A stretch of DNA of 64,000 nt, from assembly GCA_021234155.1 (NCBI GenBank), contig JAJEKV010000086.1, positions 558,001 through 622,000 of the forward strand, in the 5' to 3' direction. Made by a program: the position numbers and the translations under genes. This DNA is from Isoetes taiwanensis (Eukaryota; Streptophyta; Lycopodiopsida; Isoetales; Isoetaceae). Position 1 is the first letter of the stretch, and the number at the start of each line of letters is the position of its first letter. The notes under the pieces were generated by a model that saw only the letters and a program-made list of their open reading frames with translations, searched no databases and was not told where the DNA came from. This document shows, piece after piece, positions 23,221-34,738 of the stretch.

Positions 23221-24225
23221 CTTTGAATGTCACTTGCCTCTTTTATGTTTTGTTCCCTCTTTTTATTAAGAACTGAAATATATGTCTTGTTTGCTTGCAG
23301 GAGCACATGGATGTGGTAATTTAGGTGTGTCTGTATGTGCAACTCTGATAGTGGTCTGTATGTGCAGGCAGATTTTTGGAGATTGGTATTTTAAATACCA
23401 ACAGGGGTTCAAATCCTCTGAATCTCCTAAACCTTCATTAGATTTGATAAATTGTTATATTCTTTGGTTAAAATATGGATTAAATTAGATGCAATTGTTG
23501 AATTGTTTCAGGATCATTGCTGAACTAAGGGTCAATTTGTGGACCAAATTAGGGACCTATTTCAGACCATAAGTGTACAATACAAGGTAAACCGTTGAAC
23601 CATAAAAGTGGAAAAACTATGGACCATCTCAGTCCTAGAATGCACCAAGTTTGGGAGGCTATATCTCCTCAGCCTTGACTCAAATTGGCCCAAATTGGTA
23701 TTATCTGAAAGCTTATTATTTTAGCTTTTTAATGGTACTACTTACAGGCTGATTAGAGCATTACAATTTAAGTTGTGGATGTTCTTGTCTTAAATGGACC
23801 AAAGATGGACTATCCACTCTAAGGTGCAATTTGTTATGCTTTTTTCAGATTGTCATATTATGGTCAACATATTTGGTGAAACACTACTGTGCATGTGCCA
23901 ATGTGCATGTATACTGCTATAATGCTACTGTGCTAATATGCATGTACAACCTCAGGTTTATAGCAAACAATGAAAGCCACCATAAACACCCGGGGGTTTC
24001 ATCTACTTTAAAGGGGATACGCCACGTGCGTTAATGGGGTCAGCAAAAAACCCTCCGTATACGCCTTGTCCAATCTTCTAAACACCCCTTCCCGTATACA
24101 TATTATACTGGATTCCCCCCCAGAAAACCCCCTAGCCAAGCCCCTATCCGTATAAATACATACGGTTTAAGGTAAAAAAAAACCCACCCCATTCACTCAC
24201 ATGGTATATACGCCTTGAACTATGT
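23221..24225. other. Intergenic, with one compact tRNA-like fold
   Basis: No gene is supported. The fold at 23378-23427 is listed separately. 24000-24160 is rich in C runs and CCGTATA words. Confidence 0.5.
23378..23427 (+). other. Compact tRNA-like hairpin fold
   Basis: GGAGATT and AATCTCC form a perfect 7-bp acceptor-like stem. AGGGG-TTCAAAT-CCTCT forms a T-arm with a canonical 7-base loop. The rest is a short hairpin (TTGGTATTTTAAATACCAA). There is no D arm, so it is more likely a tRNA relic or SINE piece than a working tRNA. Confidence 0.35.
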
Positions 24226-26399
24226 GACATCCCCGGGCATAAACAATTTAATACTCACAAATGACCCGAGCCCTAAGGCTTTCCCAGTTGTATTCAAATT
24301 GTAAACATAGATACAATATATATACAAATTCGTGCATGTAACGAGCCTGGCGGGTTAGCAAATGATTGGTGTAAGTAATTTGATACACTTTCATATGATT
24401 ATTATCAGGAATCATTAAACTGACATTGGAGTGGGAAAATACATACATGGTATGTATCTGGTGTTTATACAGGAAGTTTATAAATACTAAATTGTAGAGG
24501 AATTGGGGTTTTTGCTCTGAGGCAAACTTTCTGAGGAGGAGCTTCTGTGAAGGAGATTTGGAGTGTCAACAGTACAATTGTAAAGACAGCTTAACCAGGT
24601 GGGTGGTTGATGGCTTACACCGGGGATGATAGTATGCTTAAGTGATTGCTTAAGTAATTCAGGTTAAGGATTCTTTATGAAAATGATAGGATGCAATTTA
24701 TGGGTAATATTTTAATGGGAAGATTTGGTATTGTAACAATTTTTTTTGAAGCTGAAGGTTATGCTGGGTTAAGTAAAAGGAAGAGCCATAGAGGCAGATT
24801 GAACGAGAGGATAAACATTAAGGAATGTTCAGGGAAAAATTACATTAAGGAAAAGAAGATAGAAGGAATAAGAAGACTGTAGTTCTTGTAATTAGCTGTG
24901 GTAGGTAGCCCTGACCTCGTGACCAGAATAGGGCCTGAAGCAGGCCGGATTGGGCTGGAACATGGCCGAAATTGGTATAGGAGGAGGGATTTGAATGTTA
25001 GAAGCCCAAACAAACCCTGATTTGCAGCCGAGCTGCCATAGCTGGAGCGGTAGAACGGCGTCGCCATGGCGCCAAAACGACCTGGAATGGTCGGAACTGA
25101 GGCCACTAGGGCCGATTTGGGCTCCTACGCCTCACAGAGGCCGGATTCCAGAGGAAATCGAAGGCTTCGATGCCTTCCTTGGAGCTGTTGGCCGTGACCA
25201 GTTAGGGTCTTCGAAGGAAGGAGAACCTGTAATAAGAAAATGACGAGCAAAATAATAATAACCATAAGATTGTAATAGGATAACATAAAAATAATATTGT
25301 AAGCTCAAATAAGAGGGGCCAAGAGGTTGCCCTGTAAAATAGAACTGTTAGCTGGGGTTTTGGGTCTGGCTAGACGCTAGTAAACACAAGCTATATCCGC
25401 ACCAAAATTACGTAACTTAATGGGAAGCCATAGCCGTTTTGCTTAACTTGATATAAATATGAAACTTGAGTAACGGAATTAATAAAAGGGAACTTACCCT
25501 AAAGTAAATAACGTTAATAATGTAACGTGGAAGTTGTAAGCTTTCTCTATGGGGAGAAAGAGGGTGAAAAGCATAAATTTGCCAAGGTACATAAGGCCGG
25601 GAATGAGATTGGGAGCACTTATAGTTGCAGCTAGACTTAAATCTAGGGAAATCCATGATTCCAAGCTTGCTAATATAGAACTAAAGGTAGAATTGGGAAT
25701 ATTATGTGGTCATGGTTGTTTTACATATTCATGTCATTGTACCCATATGAATGTATGTGATATGCTAATGTGGTATGGGCATGGTATTTGTGATGCACAT
25801 GTAAAGATAATGCATAGGATATGCATATGAGCTATTTTAGCTGGTATTACCATCATGTATGATGCTGTGTGGTTATAAGGACATGTAAAGCATGTGAAAA
25901 TATTGCATAAGTGCATAATCTCCGGGGGCCGGGGTCCATGTGCGATGGCATGGACTTACGGTTGTGTTTGTGCGTGACATCGGGCATTGTTATCCTGGCT
26001 GGATTCTTTGTCGCGCTACATGGCTAAAAGTGGTCCTCCAGTGCTGGACGCAGCGTGGATGGGTGTGTACACATGAGGCAAACCCCGCCCGTATTGGCTG
26101 CAGGGCCTGATCAGCCCGGGTGGCATGTTAGAACCGGAGTAGGCACTGGATGCTGCTGGGATTGCATGGAACATGATGTGTTATTGGAATATATGTATGC
26201 TACTAATCTGGTTGGTTGGATGCAGTGGGACTATTGGTGGTAAACTTATTTAAGCTATGTTATAAGTATTGTGATTGCATAGTTCCTAGAATGCTCGGAC
26301 CCCACTTAGTCTTTAGGACTAACCCCCGTGTTGGTGTAAGCAAGCACCGATGGAGCCGAGAGCGATAAGGCCCGAGACCCGGGGTTAGAGGCCCCGATA
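24226..26399. other. LTR-like or retroelement-derived non-coding DNA
   Basis: It starts with TGTGACATCCCCGGGC near 24222, a typical plant LTR-type terminus, and has GC-rich blocks (24990-25220, 25920-26180, 26280-26400) similar in style to the solo LTR at 30 kb. No matching terminus with target duplication was found, so borders and class are unproven. Confidence 0.3.
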
Positions 26400-26741
26400 G
26401 GATTAGAGAGAGAGGAGGCGAGATTTCCTCCAGGGAGCGCGAGTTTCGGCGTGAGGAGGTGTTCGATTTCCTCAGTGAATTAGAGGATGAGGCCGAGGCC
26501 GGTAATGCGCGCCAGGGATTGATCAGAGCTCAGAAGAAGGCCGTCCTTCCGGGGTAGAGACTAGTGTGGGATCTACCCCCGGTTTTGTGGAACCCTCTCT
26601 AGAAGGCAATGAGGTCCACCTTTATGCAGATGAGGGGGATGACCTCCCATTAGATTCAGGAGATCAGGCGGCCATAGACGCCTTGATGAGCGAGCCCTCT
26701 GATGATAGGAGCTCTTGTAATGAAGATTGCTCTCATACTTA
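26400..26741 (+). pseudogene. C-terminal fragment of an unidentified acidic protein
   Basis: About 26410-26555 reads FRREEVFDFLSELEDEAEAG and onward to a stop near 26556. A shift of frame then gives GFVEPSLEGNEVHLYADEGD to DDRSSCNEDCSHT and a stop at about 26741. The codon-like, acidic, charged composition stands out from its surroundings. It may be the end of a retroelement polyprotein, but no family motif is visible. Confidence 0.35.
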
Positions 26742-27129
26742 AGAGATATATTGATTGTGTATTTGATATTGTCAAGATTTGAGATGTATATATATGTACA
26801 TTGTGATTGTCTTCAATATTTGTGAGATCTTGAATGTGAATATAAAGATTGGATTCTTTACCTTGTCATATTGAGTACAAATTGCATAAGATGTTAATTA
26901 GTCCAATCTCCCTCGTCAAGTGTTAGTAGCAATAAGATAGAACCAACAGGATCCTAAGCTGCCTCGGAGAGGCCAGCTTGGCATGCCCGTTACAGTGCAT
27001 CAGGCTTCTTAGGTTTCATCACTATCCTAACTCCAACAATAAGGGTTAGAGTGCCAAAGACAATGAAACATATCATACACTAAGTTATAATAAAACACAC
27101 CTAGTTTTGAAGTGGCTGCTGGTGTGAAT

Positions 27130-27137
27130 GTGGTACC
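27130..27137 (+). repeat. 8-bp target duplication, left
   Basis: GTGGTACC, repeated at 27956-27963. Confidence 0.8.
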
Positions 27138-27955
27138 CAAGGTATTAAAGAGTGGCTAAAATTCGCCAAATGGCTATTTTTTTAGACCTTTAGTCAAATT
27201 TTGTGGCTAAAGTTAATAAAAATCATTTTTTGAAGAAAAAAATAATTTAGCCATTCCAAAAGGGAAAAAAATTTGGACATCTAGAGTTTAGCCAGGATTG
27301 GCTACATCATGGCATACTAAATCGCCTTCTTTGAAGCTGATTAGATGCACCTTGATCAATTCAAATAGCCATATTGAATCCATTCAGAGACCTCTTTAAT
27401 TTAGGAATCGTCATTAGCTATATCGATCATGCTTTGATGGATATTGAATTTGAATCTATAAGTGGTTTAGGTTAAAGATTATGAAGAATGTTACGTAGTG
27501 TGCATTTTAAGCTCTAAGTAATAGTGTTTTATTCCTGCAATTGTTAACTTTAAAGGGCTCTATGCACCAAGTTAGCCATTTAGATGCATTTAACCCCGAC
27601 ATAAATACGTGTGTTACCTCAAATGGTATTATTTGCTCCTTATGAATTGTACTTTGAATCTTTGTTATTGTTTTGTAATGGAAGCATATTGAATCAGTTA
27701 TCATTCATGTGGTAAGGAATGCTCAGATTAATTTGAAGTTAAATAGTTGCACTTTAGCCACCAACCAAGAAAAATTTGCCAATATAAGAATTTCATATCA
27801 TATAAATTTTACATTTTAGCCAAGTGGGAAGATAACTAAAGGGTTTTATTTTATCAAATTTCGCCTAATAAAAATTTATGAACTTTTATTTTCAATAGGT
27901 TTAGCCAACCTTAATTTGAATAGAAAAACATTTAGGACCCTTAAAATTTACCCTG
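27138..27955. mobile_element. hAT-like non-autonomous element, copy 1
   Basis: It is bounded by the 8-bp direct repeat GTGGTACC. Termini are CAAGGTATTAAAG and, as reverse complement of the other end, CAGGGTAAATTTT. Its start is homologous to the reverse complement of the right end of 51439-52115 (GGCTAAR..GCCAAATGGCTATTTT). Several GGCTAAA/TTTAGCC words lie inside. Eight-base duplications and CAGGG-type ends fit the hAT superfamily. There is no coding capacity. Confidence 0.75.
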
Positions 27956-27963
27956 GTGGTACC
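27956..27963 (+). repeat. 8-bp target duplication, right
   Basis: GTGGTACC, as at 27130-27137. Confidence 0.8.
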
Positions 27964-29181
27964 AATTTCAAACCTCGCGGTTAGTTGTGTTCCATGAACC
28001 ATCTCAACCCTCCACGTCCACATCCATGCTCTTGGTCTGTCCCGGGATATAATACCAGAGTTCTCTCTAGTTTCCACCATCTCCCTTATAATCCTTCCCT
28101 TATATATAGCCCTAACCTGGTCATGCTGGGTTTCTAAATTGACTACAACATAATTCATCCAACCCTATGTGTTTATCCTAATGGAATGCCCATGGTCAAC
28201 CTCAGCATATTGTTGGAATCCCACTTCCCTCTTGGCCAAGTCCCCTTTTCATTGGTGACCTAAGTGTGTGATGGAGTTTGGCATAGGTCTGACTAGAGGT
28301 AGGTACCCCTCAATGTTGATAGTCTATCTTCCTTGAGCATCACTCGCTATGGACAGAAGTAGTTGGTGGAGGCATTTGGCATTACCTAAGGAATGGCTCT
28401 TGAGTACAAGCTCGAATTGGATCAGACCTTGCCTCATCCTCAATTTGTTTCTAATCTCAAACCTTTTATTCTTCACTTGCTCACTTAAAGGCTTTTGGAA
28501 ATAAAGAACAGGGACAACTTTAGACTGGCCTCTAAGATACATGAAGTCTTTTAGTCTGGTAACACTAGCTTCAAATGCACTATATTCGCTTTCTTTTTGC
28601 TCTCCCTTTCCACCCTATTTTTTGTGCTCTTTTGGCAGCCTCTTCACTTTCAACCTTCCTCCCGACAACATCAATTCTCCGAGTTTCAAGTTGCTCAATC
28701 TTTAAAATTTTAGCTCAACCCTTCTAGAGTTTTCGGTTGCCAAGGCTTGGCGGAAACCATCACTAGAGATGTGCACTCTCTTTCTCTCTCAGATCTGGAG
28801 CAAGTGTTTTCTTCCTTGCCCTTATGGATTGTGATGGCTGCATGCATGCTTGAGAAGATGGCTGCATACGTGTCCGAAATCTGTGTGTCTTGAATCTGGG
28901 AAGCAATCATACCATGTGCAGCTATGTGCTCATATCCAATTGCATAGCTGTACATTTATTGGCTGGGTTGGTTACTCTTCATTTTGTATGGCTGCTGTCT
29001 ATCCTTCCCATAGTTGCTGCAATTCATCCATGTTGAACCCTCCCAGATCATCTTCCACATGGTTGTCTTCTTTCACCTACTCTATTGTTGCTGCAAGCAA
29101 ATATTGAACCCTCCAGGAGTTGAAGGGCCAAATGCCTATTGCACTAAACCATAACTTGATGTTGTTTGGGTTAGACTACTC
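27964..29181. other. Intergenic, contains dispersed repeat and unoccupied array site
   Basis: 28459-28527 matches the left flank of array copy B, and 28521-28648 matches the right flank of copy D, so this locus reads as the relative without an array. No gene is supported. Confidence 0.55.
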
Positions 29182-29924
29182 TCAATTGACGAAGGGATCA
29201 ATTCTGCAATGTCTTCCCTCTTTGGCTCGATATCCCTTTACTGACCATATAGACATTCCTAACGTTTCAAAAAATGCCTTGAATGGAGCAAAGCATGCCA
29301 TATCCAAAGGTTGTGACCTATAGGATATGTGTGCAGGCAGTAAGGCAAAGTGAATGCCCTTCTCCTTTTTTGCCAATATAGCATCAAGCTCTACATGGCT
29401 GTCATAAGCATCCAATATGATGAGTTGAGGCCTAGTTGGGGAGACATCAGCTGGGAGTCTTGCTTCAAAGTGTGATAGACAAGATTTAAACAACTCTGTT
29501 GTCATCCAAACAGAAGATTGGACAACCTGTACTGCACCCTCCTCATATCTTGCAATGTTGTCATGTCTTATTTGAATGCCCTTGAAAATGTACAAGTTAA
29601 AGATCCTAAACTCTTCAGCATTGACACACACACTAATATGGTAGCCCACTTCCTACTGTTTATGACCGCCTCACTTATCCTATCCCCTTTCTTGCCTATG
29701 AACTTTAGGCCGTTGACTTTCCTCGCTTAAATTTCAGTCTCATCAGCAATCCATATCTTAGATGCTAGGAAGTTGAACTCATCATAAATCGACCTGAGCC
29801 AGACATAGAAATTGTCTAAGTTTTCTTGGATTCTGGCAGGGGCCCATGCCATTTGAAGAGTTTCTGCACTTCTCAAACAAATTCTAAATGCTTTTTCTTA
29901 AAAAGTTTCCTCCACTTACTGGCA

Positions 29925-29929
29925 GGCAG
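29925..29929 (+). repeat. 5-bp target duplication, left
   Basis: GGCAG, repeated at 31429-31433. Confidence 0.8.
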
Positions 29930-31428
29930 TGTGACGTCCCCTACTCGTATACGACGCCCGCACCGTATACAAACAGGAGTTCATCCCCCGCACTAGCTCC
30001 ACACTGATACAGGGCCCTCCACATATCACTGTGATCGTCTAGAATCCACAGTGGGAAGAGTGAAGGGGTCATTTACCCCGTCTTCCTCAGGGTCTACCTA
30101 GCTGCGGAAGCGTAAACATACACGTCAGTAACATAACATCATATATCCACCTCGAAGGGTGGTCCATCACATCTGCATAGACAAATATCAGCACAATACA
30201 TCGGGGAAATCCTACACAAGGCTCAGACTCAAAGGGATGACTGACGGCTTGGGTCTCCAGAGTTCATTGCAGACAGAATTCATGGCAATGGATTTGGCTG
30301 GCATAAGAACATGGCTTAGGGTTGTCCACACCATCCGCCCCTCCTGTGCACACTTTGCAGAGTAGGTTGAAAAGCGTTGGGACCTGACTGTAGCCCGCCG
30401 GGTGCATAGCCAGAGGGGCTCCTCCTGGGTTACATCTCCCCAGGCCCGATGGGGCAGGTAGGGATCACTCCCACCCGAGATCTACATGCTGACGCAAGGT
30501 GACTAGAGGGCCACTGCCCTTATTCGACTTAACCCACTGGAAGGTGAACTCCACCCCACGGGTGTCGAGCCCATGCCTTGCCCACACTCAGTGGCAAGCC
30601 ATTAGACCTAGTCACTCTGATCCCCGGTAGGCCTTACACACCAGAGGGATCGGTCAAGGGTCAGAACACGAACCTCGTTCTGAGCCAGTCTGGTCCCTTC
30701 ACCCACAACCCGGTGGGGTTCTTGTACACAGGCCGAATTCTAGTAATGCACTAAGAGGGACTAACTAGGAGCATCATCTACTAAGCTTTAAGTCTCTACC
30801 CCCCTTCCCAATACAATGAGTTCACAGAATCCATCCGTCCACCATATCAACATAATAAATAATAAAGAACTATTCTATCTCATAGAGTTAGGTTCTTTAG
30901 TTAAGTCAATCTCGGGATCTACTTGGCTGCTAGGGGTGATCTAATAGGCTAAACCTACTGATTCGAAGGCTGGAGTAAGGTTTATGCTATTTGATCGGCC
31001 AAATACCTGATCCCTGGTTCACTCCTCTTGATCCGAAGGCGTCCATGTCCTTGTTTTGCTTCGGGATGCGGTCGGAGGGATGATCTGACTAGCTGGGGCG
31101 CACAGGCAGATCGTGGGAGTTGGAATTGACTCCTCAGGCGCGCGAATCGGAGCTCGGAAGGTCTGTGGCCGAAAAGGGAATGTTAGGGTTTCGTGCCTTA
31201 TGTAGGCTATCAATTAGGTTTTAGGGTTTCCATGACCCTTGGTCTACCTTTAATGGGTTAAAGGTCTAAAGGTGCGCGCATTGCTAAGTGTGCGCACCAT
31301 TGCAAGTTGCCCCCTAGGGCGCCCTTGCTTAGGTATGTGTCGGCGTACACGTCGACTAGACGGCGTGTATGCATGACGACGCAGTACGGTATACGTCTTG
31401 AGACCGTATATCGTACTGGAACGTCACA
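29930..31428 (-). mobile_element. Solo LTR, 1,499 bp
   Basis: The plus strand starts TGTGACGTCC and ends GGAACGTCACA, giving TG...CA ends with an 8-bp inverted match, and GGCAG flanks both sides. On the minus strand it starts TGTGACGTTCC, and the first 250 bp align with the LTR that begins at 63692 (both contain CCCTAGGGGGCAACTTG and AAACCCTAA). A TATA-like ACATAAGG lies near 31200 on the minus strand. No internal retroelement genes adjoin it, so it is a recombination-derived solo LTR. Confidence 0.85.
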
Positions 31429-31433
31429 GGCAG
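31429..31433 (+). repeat. 5-bp target duplication, right
   Basis: GGCAG, as at 29925-29929. Confidence 0.8.
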
Positions 31434-31760
31434 ACAAGAGAAATCAAAATTACTTCCTCTCTTACCATCTTTGCTGCCTTCTCCTTGACAATAGACATGG
31501 TAACTCCCATTCCTTGCCCTGCTCTACCAAGAGCCTATTTAACAAGCTCCTTTGCTTGGAGGGTTGTCAAAATATGTGGATGTCTTAATTGCTGGGGTGA
31601 TCCTACCATACAACCGACCTTAGATTGTGGCCTCTGGTATAATAGACCTCCTTGATGCCTTTTCAATCGAAATGCCAAGCTCACTTACCTCTTCCAACAG
31701 GTCTAGCATTTGCTCCTCGGTCCATGTCCTTGTTTTGTTGGCGTCCTTGGCATTAGAATG

Positions 31761-33449
31761 CTTACTGCACTGAACTAAGGTGTCCTCTTCTTCCTTCTAA
31801 GCACATAGACCCGCTTTGTGGCTATAGGAACCTTGCTACTTATTTCACCATCGTATTCTCCTCGTGCCCTTGTGAAAACTATATCTGTCGTGCTCTTCAC
31901 AACTGCTTGTTGATAACTGAGATGCTGTGAGTATGCAATAGGGCTTTACCTTGATCCAAGCCATAATGGGACTGGGTGAATAGAATCAAGTTCAAGCAAT
32001 TGAGTGTGAAATTGGGCGCCAATCTTTCAAATTGCCATGCCCAGAGGTTTTCACAGATACTATTAGTGGTTGCAGATGCACACTTACTGGCATCTGACCT
32101 CACATGGTGCATGGGTCATGTTCATGGGAACACCGTAAGGGGGACAATTGACCTCCACAGTCGATTGGGGGATGCGTGAAACATGAAGGTAGGTGGGTAT
32201 TACTGCGAAGAAACGCCGAGGACCCACGCCGAATCATGATAAGGGATGACCATACCTTATTGCAGTTGAAAGCTAGAAGAAAAAATGCATCTTAGTATAC
32301 GGATCTAAAGTGGAAAGCACTATATACAATATAGAATAATAGTTACAAAGCACCCCTGTATGACTGGACCGATCAGTCGCACTTGTTCAGGGTCTTGGTG
32401 GGTCTCTTTTCTCTATACAAGACAGAAGCTTAGGACCCGATGGTATGCCTTGCCACCTGGAATGACTTGGAACGGGTGCAAAAACCCTTCCTAGCTCAGA
32501 CAGTTAGATTAAAATCCACAGTCCCATATGAGATTCTTCACTAGGAGATGGTCTCTTGATGCATTGTGCTGGAGCACAAGTGCATACGTGTACAAACTGA
32601 AGAAGTTTACCATAACTTGAAGCAATCTTGATGCTTACTTCCTCAACAAACTTTGGGATGTTGGTGCCATGGAACAAGTCAAGACAACACACTACCAGTG
32701 CCATATCAATCCCATGCTTAAACAAGGTCTCGAATGCTACACAATTTCCTATGAGGAAGCACAGACTGATTGCTTCAGTTTGCACATATGCACATGGCAT
32801 CAGAAATTAAGACCTACAGATGGATTTGAGAGGCACAAGAGGACAGGCTTTGTCAGTGTTTTTAGCTGGAAGCCATTGAGGATGAATGTCACACTCTTTA
32901 GAGCTATCTGACATTTGACCATATCCAGGCACGCCATGCTGAGTTGGTCTTCCCTAACTAGTTGCTCCATGCGATGTTGGGCACGGTTTCAATGGGTTTA
33001 CTGGGATCATATCTCTAGGAGATGATGTATATGTGCACTTAGCTATGTTCTCGGTACTACCTTGACATGAATCATAATATATCATTATACAGTTTAACAA
33101 CATGCTTATTACTGCTAAGTGTTTTTATAAACTTCAAGGCGGGGATGCTTAATCTTGACAGTAATGCTTTGCTGTTTTTTTTTTTATTGGGTCCCATAGG
33201 CCTATTGGTCTCCGTGGACAATAAAAATCCATTACGATTCAAATTAATTCGATTGTATCCTCAAAGGAAGTTTGATTTATTCCAAATTAAACATCAAATT
33301 CAATACTAAATATCCAATTCAATATTGGGATTTACCACTTTTGGTGGAAAAAATTCCCCTAGATATAGTAGAGAGCCAACAAAATAGGTTGAACAGTATC
33401 GTAGCTTTCGTTTTTAAATGGGATTCGGAATCATAGTTTTCATTGTATA
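31761..33449. other. No supported gene
   Basis: 31761-31910 on the minus strand may still be upstream transposase sequence (IATKRVYVLRRKKRTP). The remainder shows only short ORFs. Confidence 0.45.
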
Positions 33450-33462
33450 ATGGAATAGAAGG

Positions 33463-33615
33463 CGATAAGATAGATAGTACTTTTTATGTCGTACCACATG
33501 GTAACATCCAATAGGGAAGTTTGACAGTCCCCTAAATGTTCCAAGAGAGACTTGAACATAAAACCTCCTAATTCAAGGGGGAGTCACTCAGAAGAACCCC
33601 CCAAACCATGTGTCT
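33463..33615 (-). mobile_element. TATC-tailed SINE, copy 2 (diverged)
   Basis: On the minus strand a B-box-like GTTCAAGTCTC (plus strand about 33548-33558) is followed by GGATGTTACCATGTGGT and a tail AGTACTATCTATCTTATC (plus strand 33463-33480). The last 50 bp match copy 1 at 50.25 kb. The head border is uncertain. Confidence 0.55.
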
Positions 33616-34738
33616 AAACATGAAGGGGTTAATTTTGTGGGTTCTTAGTCTGTATACCTACGGTACAATGTACTTTTTTTTTTGAATTCTTCGTACACTA
33701 ACAGAGAGGGGTGCTCCTTGGCGAGGAACCAAATATGGTATGATACGGAGAGGGCTTAGTGATTCGGCAGCCTATTCGTAGGGGCATCAATCAGATTGCA
33801 ACACTAAGATTACTGGTAATGTTTCTATTTTGTTCTACTCGTTTTTTTCCTTGGATGGGATTACAAATTTGAAAACGATTTGGCTTCCTCTTGAGATTTT
33901 TTTCATCTTGTTTGGAGGATGGGTCACGAATGCTGAAACGATTCCACAGGTTGCAGATGTACCAGCTGTCTATTACTAGTTCTGTGTTGTTGTGGCTTAC
34001 AAGGTTCAATTCAAGCTCAATGATGAATGCAGTTTTGCTCTAATTGTTCTAAAGGTAAGTGCAAGGATCATGCTTACTATATTTAGGCATTAATCATTAA
34101 TCAGAAGAATTTATGTTCATGAGTGAGTATAATGATCTTCCATACATGATAGAAAACGGATGTTTTTGTGAGAAAAGGGCTTTTTTTTGCCATAGCATGT
34201 TTGTTAGCTTTCCTGCATTATTCATCAAGTTGTCTTCCTTAATCCGCAAGATATCTGTCACTAGACAAGAAGAGTGCTTTCCAAATCTCTACAAAATAGT
34301 TGTTTCTCCTTCACTTTGTCTCATTTGTTGCTGTTGTACCATTTTTTCTTAACAATTTTCCCATGTAACGCTCTCGTGCCTTTTAGTCTTGAGATAATTG
34401 CACAGCAAAGTCATTCTACATCCTCAATTCTTTATCTGATGCGCTGCTTGCCTTATGAGTGAGGGTGTGAATTGATTGGAGTCATTCAAGACAGTCTGTA
34501 TTTGGGATGTACCTATACCAGGTACAATGTTGGAGTTCTATTAGGATTTGCATCACCAACTCAAACATCGTGCACTTTATCAATGCAAACTTTTCCTTTT
34601 TCGAGGAACGTTTTGCCATCGTGCTGTCTTTACAAACCTGCATAGGTATTTGTTAGGAGCACAAAGTTCCAAATTTCTTGAAACAGCTGTTTAAAACAGT
34701 TGTGCCCCAATCTGCTCTCCTTCTCCATATGTGTTGCA
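33616..34738. other. No recognised gene; may hold upstream exons of the next gene
   Basis: Low-complexity, AT-rich, with ORFs under 80 codons. An AG acceptor-like site sits at 34737-34738. Confidence 0.4.

Larger units (their letters stand above)
29182..31760 (-). pseudogene. pogo/CENP-B-type transposase split by a solo LTR
   Basis: Read on the minus strand, 31755-31600 gives a psq-like helix-turn-helix (TWTEEQMLDLLEEVSELGIS). A second, frame-shifted DNA-binding part follows to 31434. After the LTR (29930-31428), 29924-29650 continues with stops, and 29649-29182 is an open DDE segment: VNAEEFRIFNLYIFKG, WMTTELFKSCLSHFEA, ILDAYDSHVELD, LLPAHISYRSQPLDMACF. Order and motifs match the pogo/Jerky-type DDE_1 family. 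The gene is inactivated by frame changes and by the LTR, which inserted with a 5-bp duplication. Confidence 0.75.

Noticed and set aside
24222-27000. Complete LTR starting TGTGACATCCCC and ending CCCGTTACA
   Set aside because: Termini are only loosely complementary and the flanking bases do not match (AACTA against GTGCA).
33780-34010. Plastid-derived insert
   Set aside because: Composition and a minus-strand ORF seemed plastid-like, but no plastid gene could be recognised.
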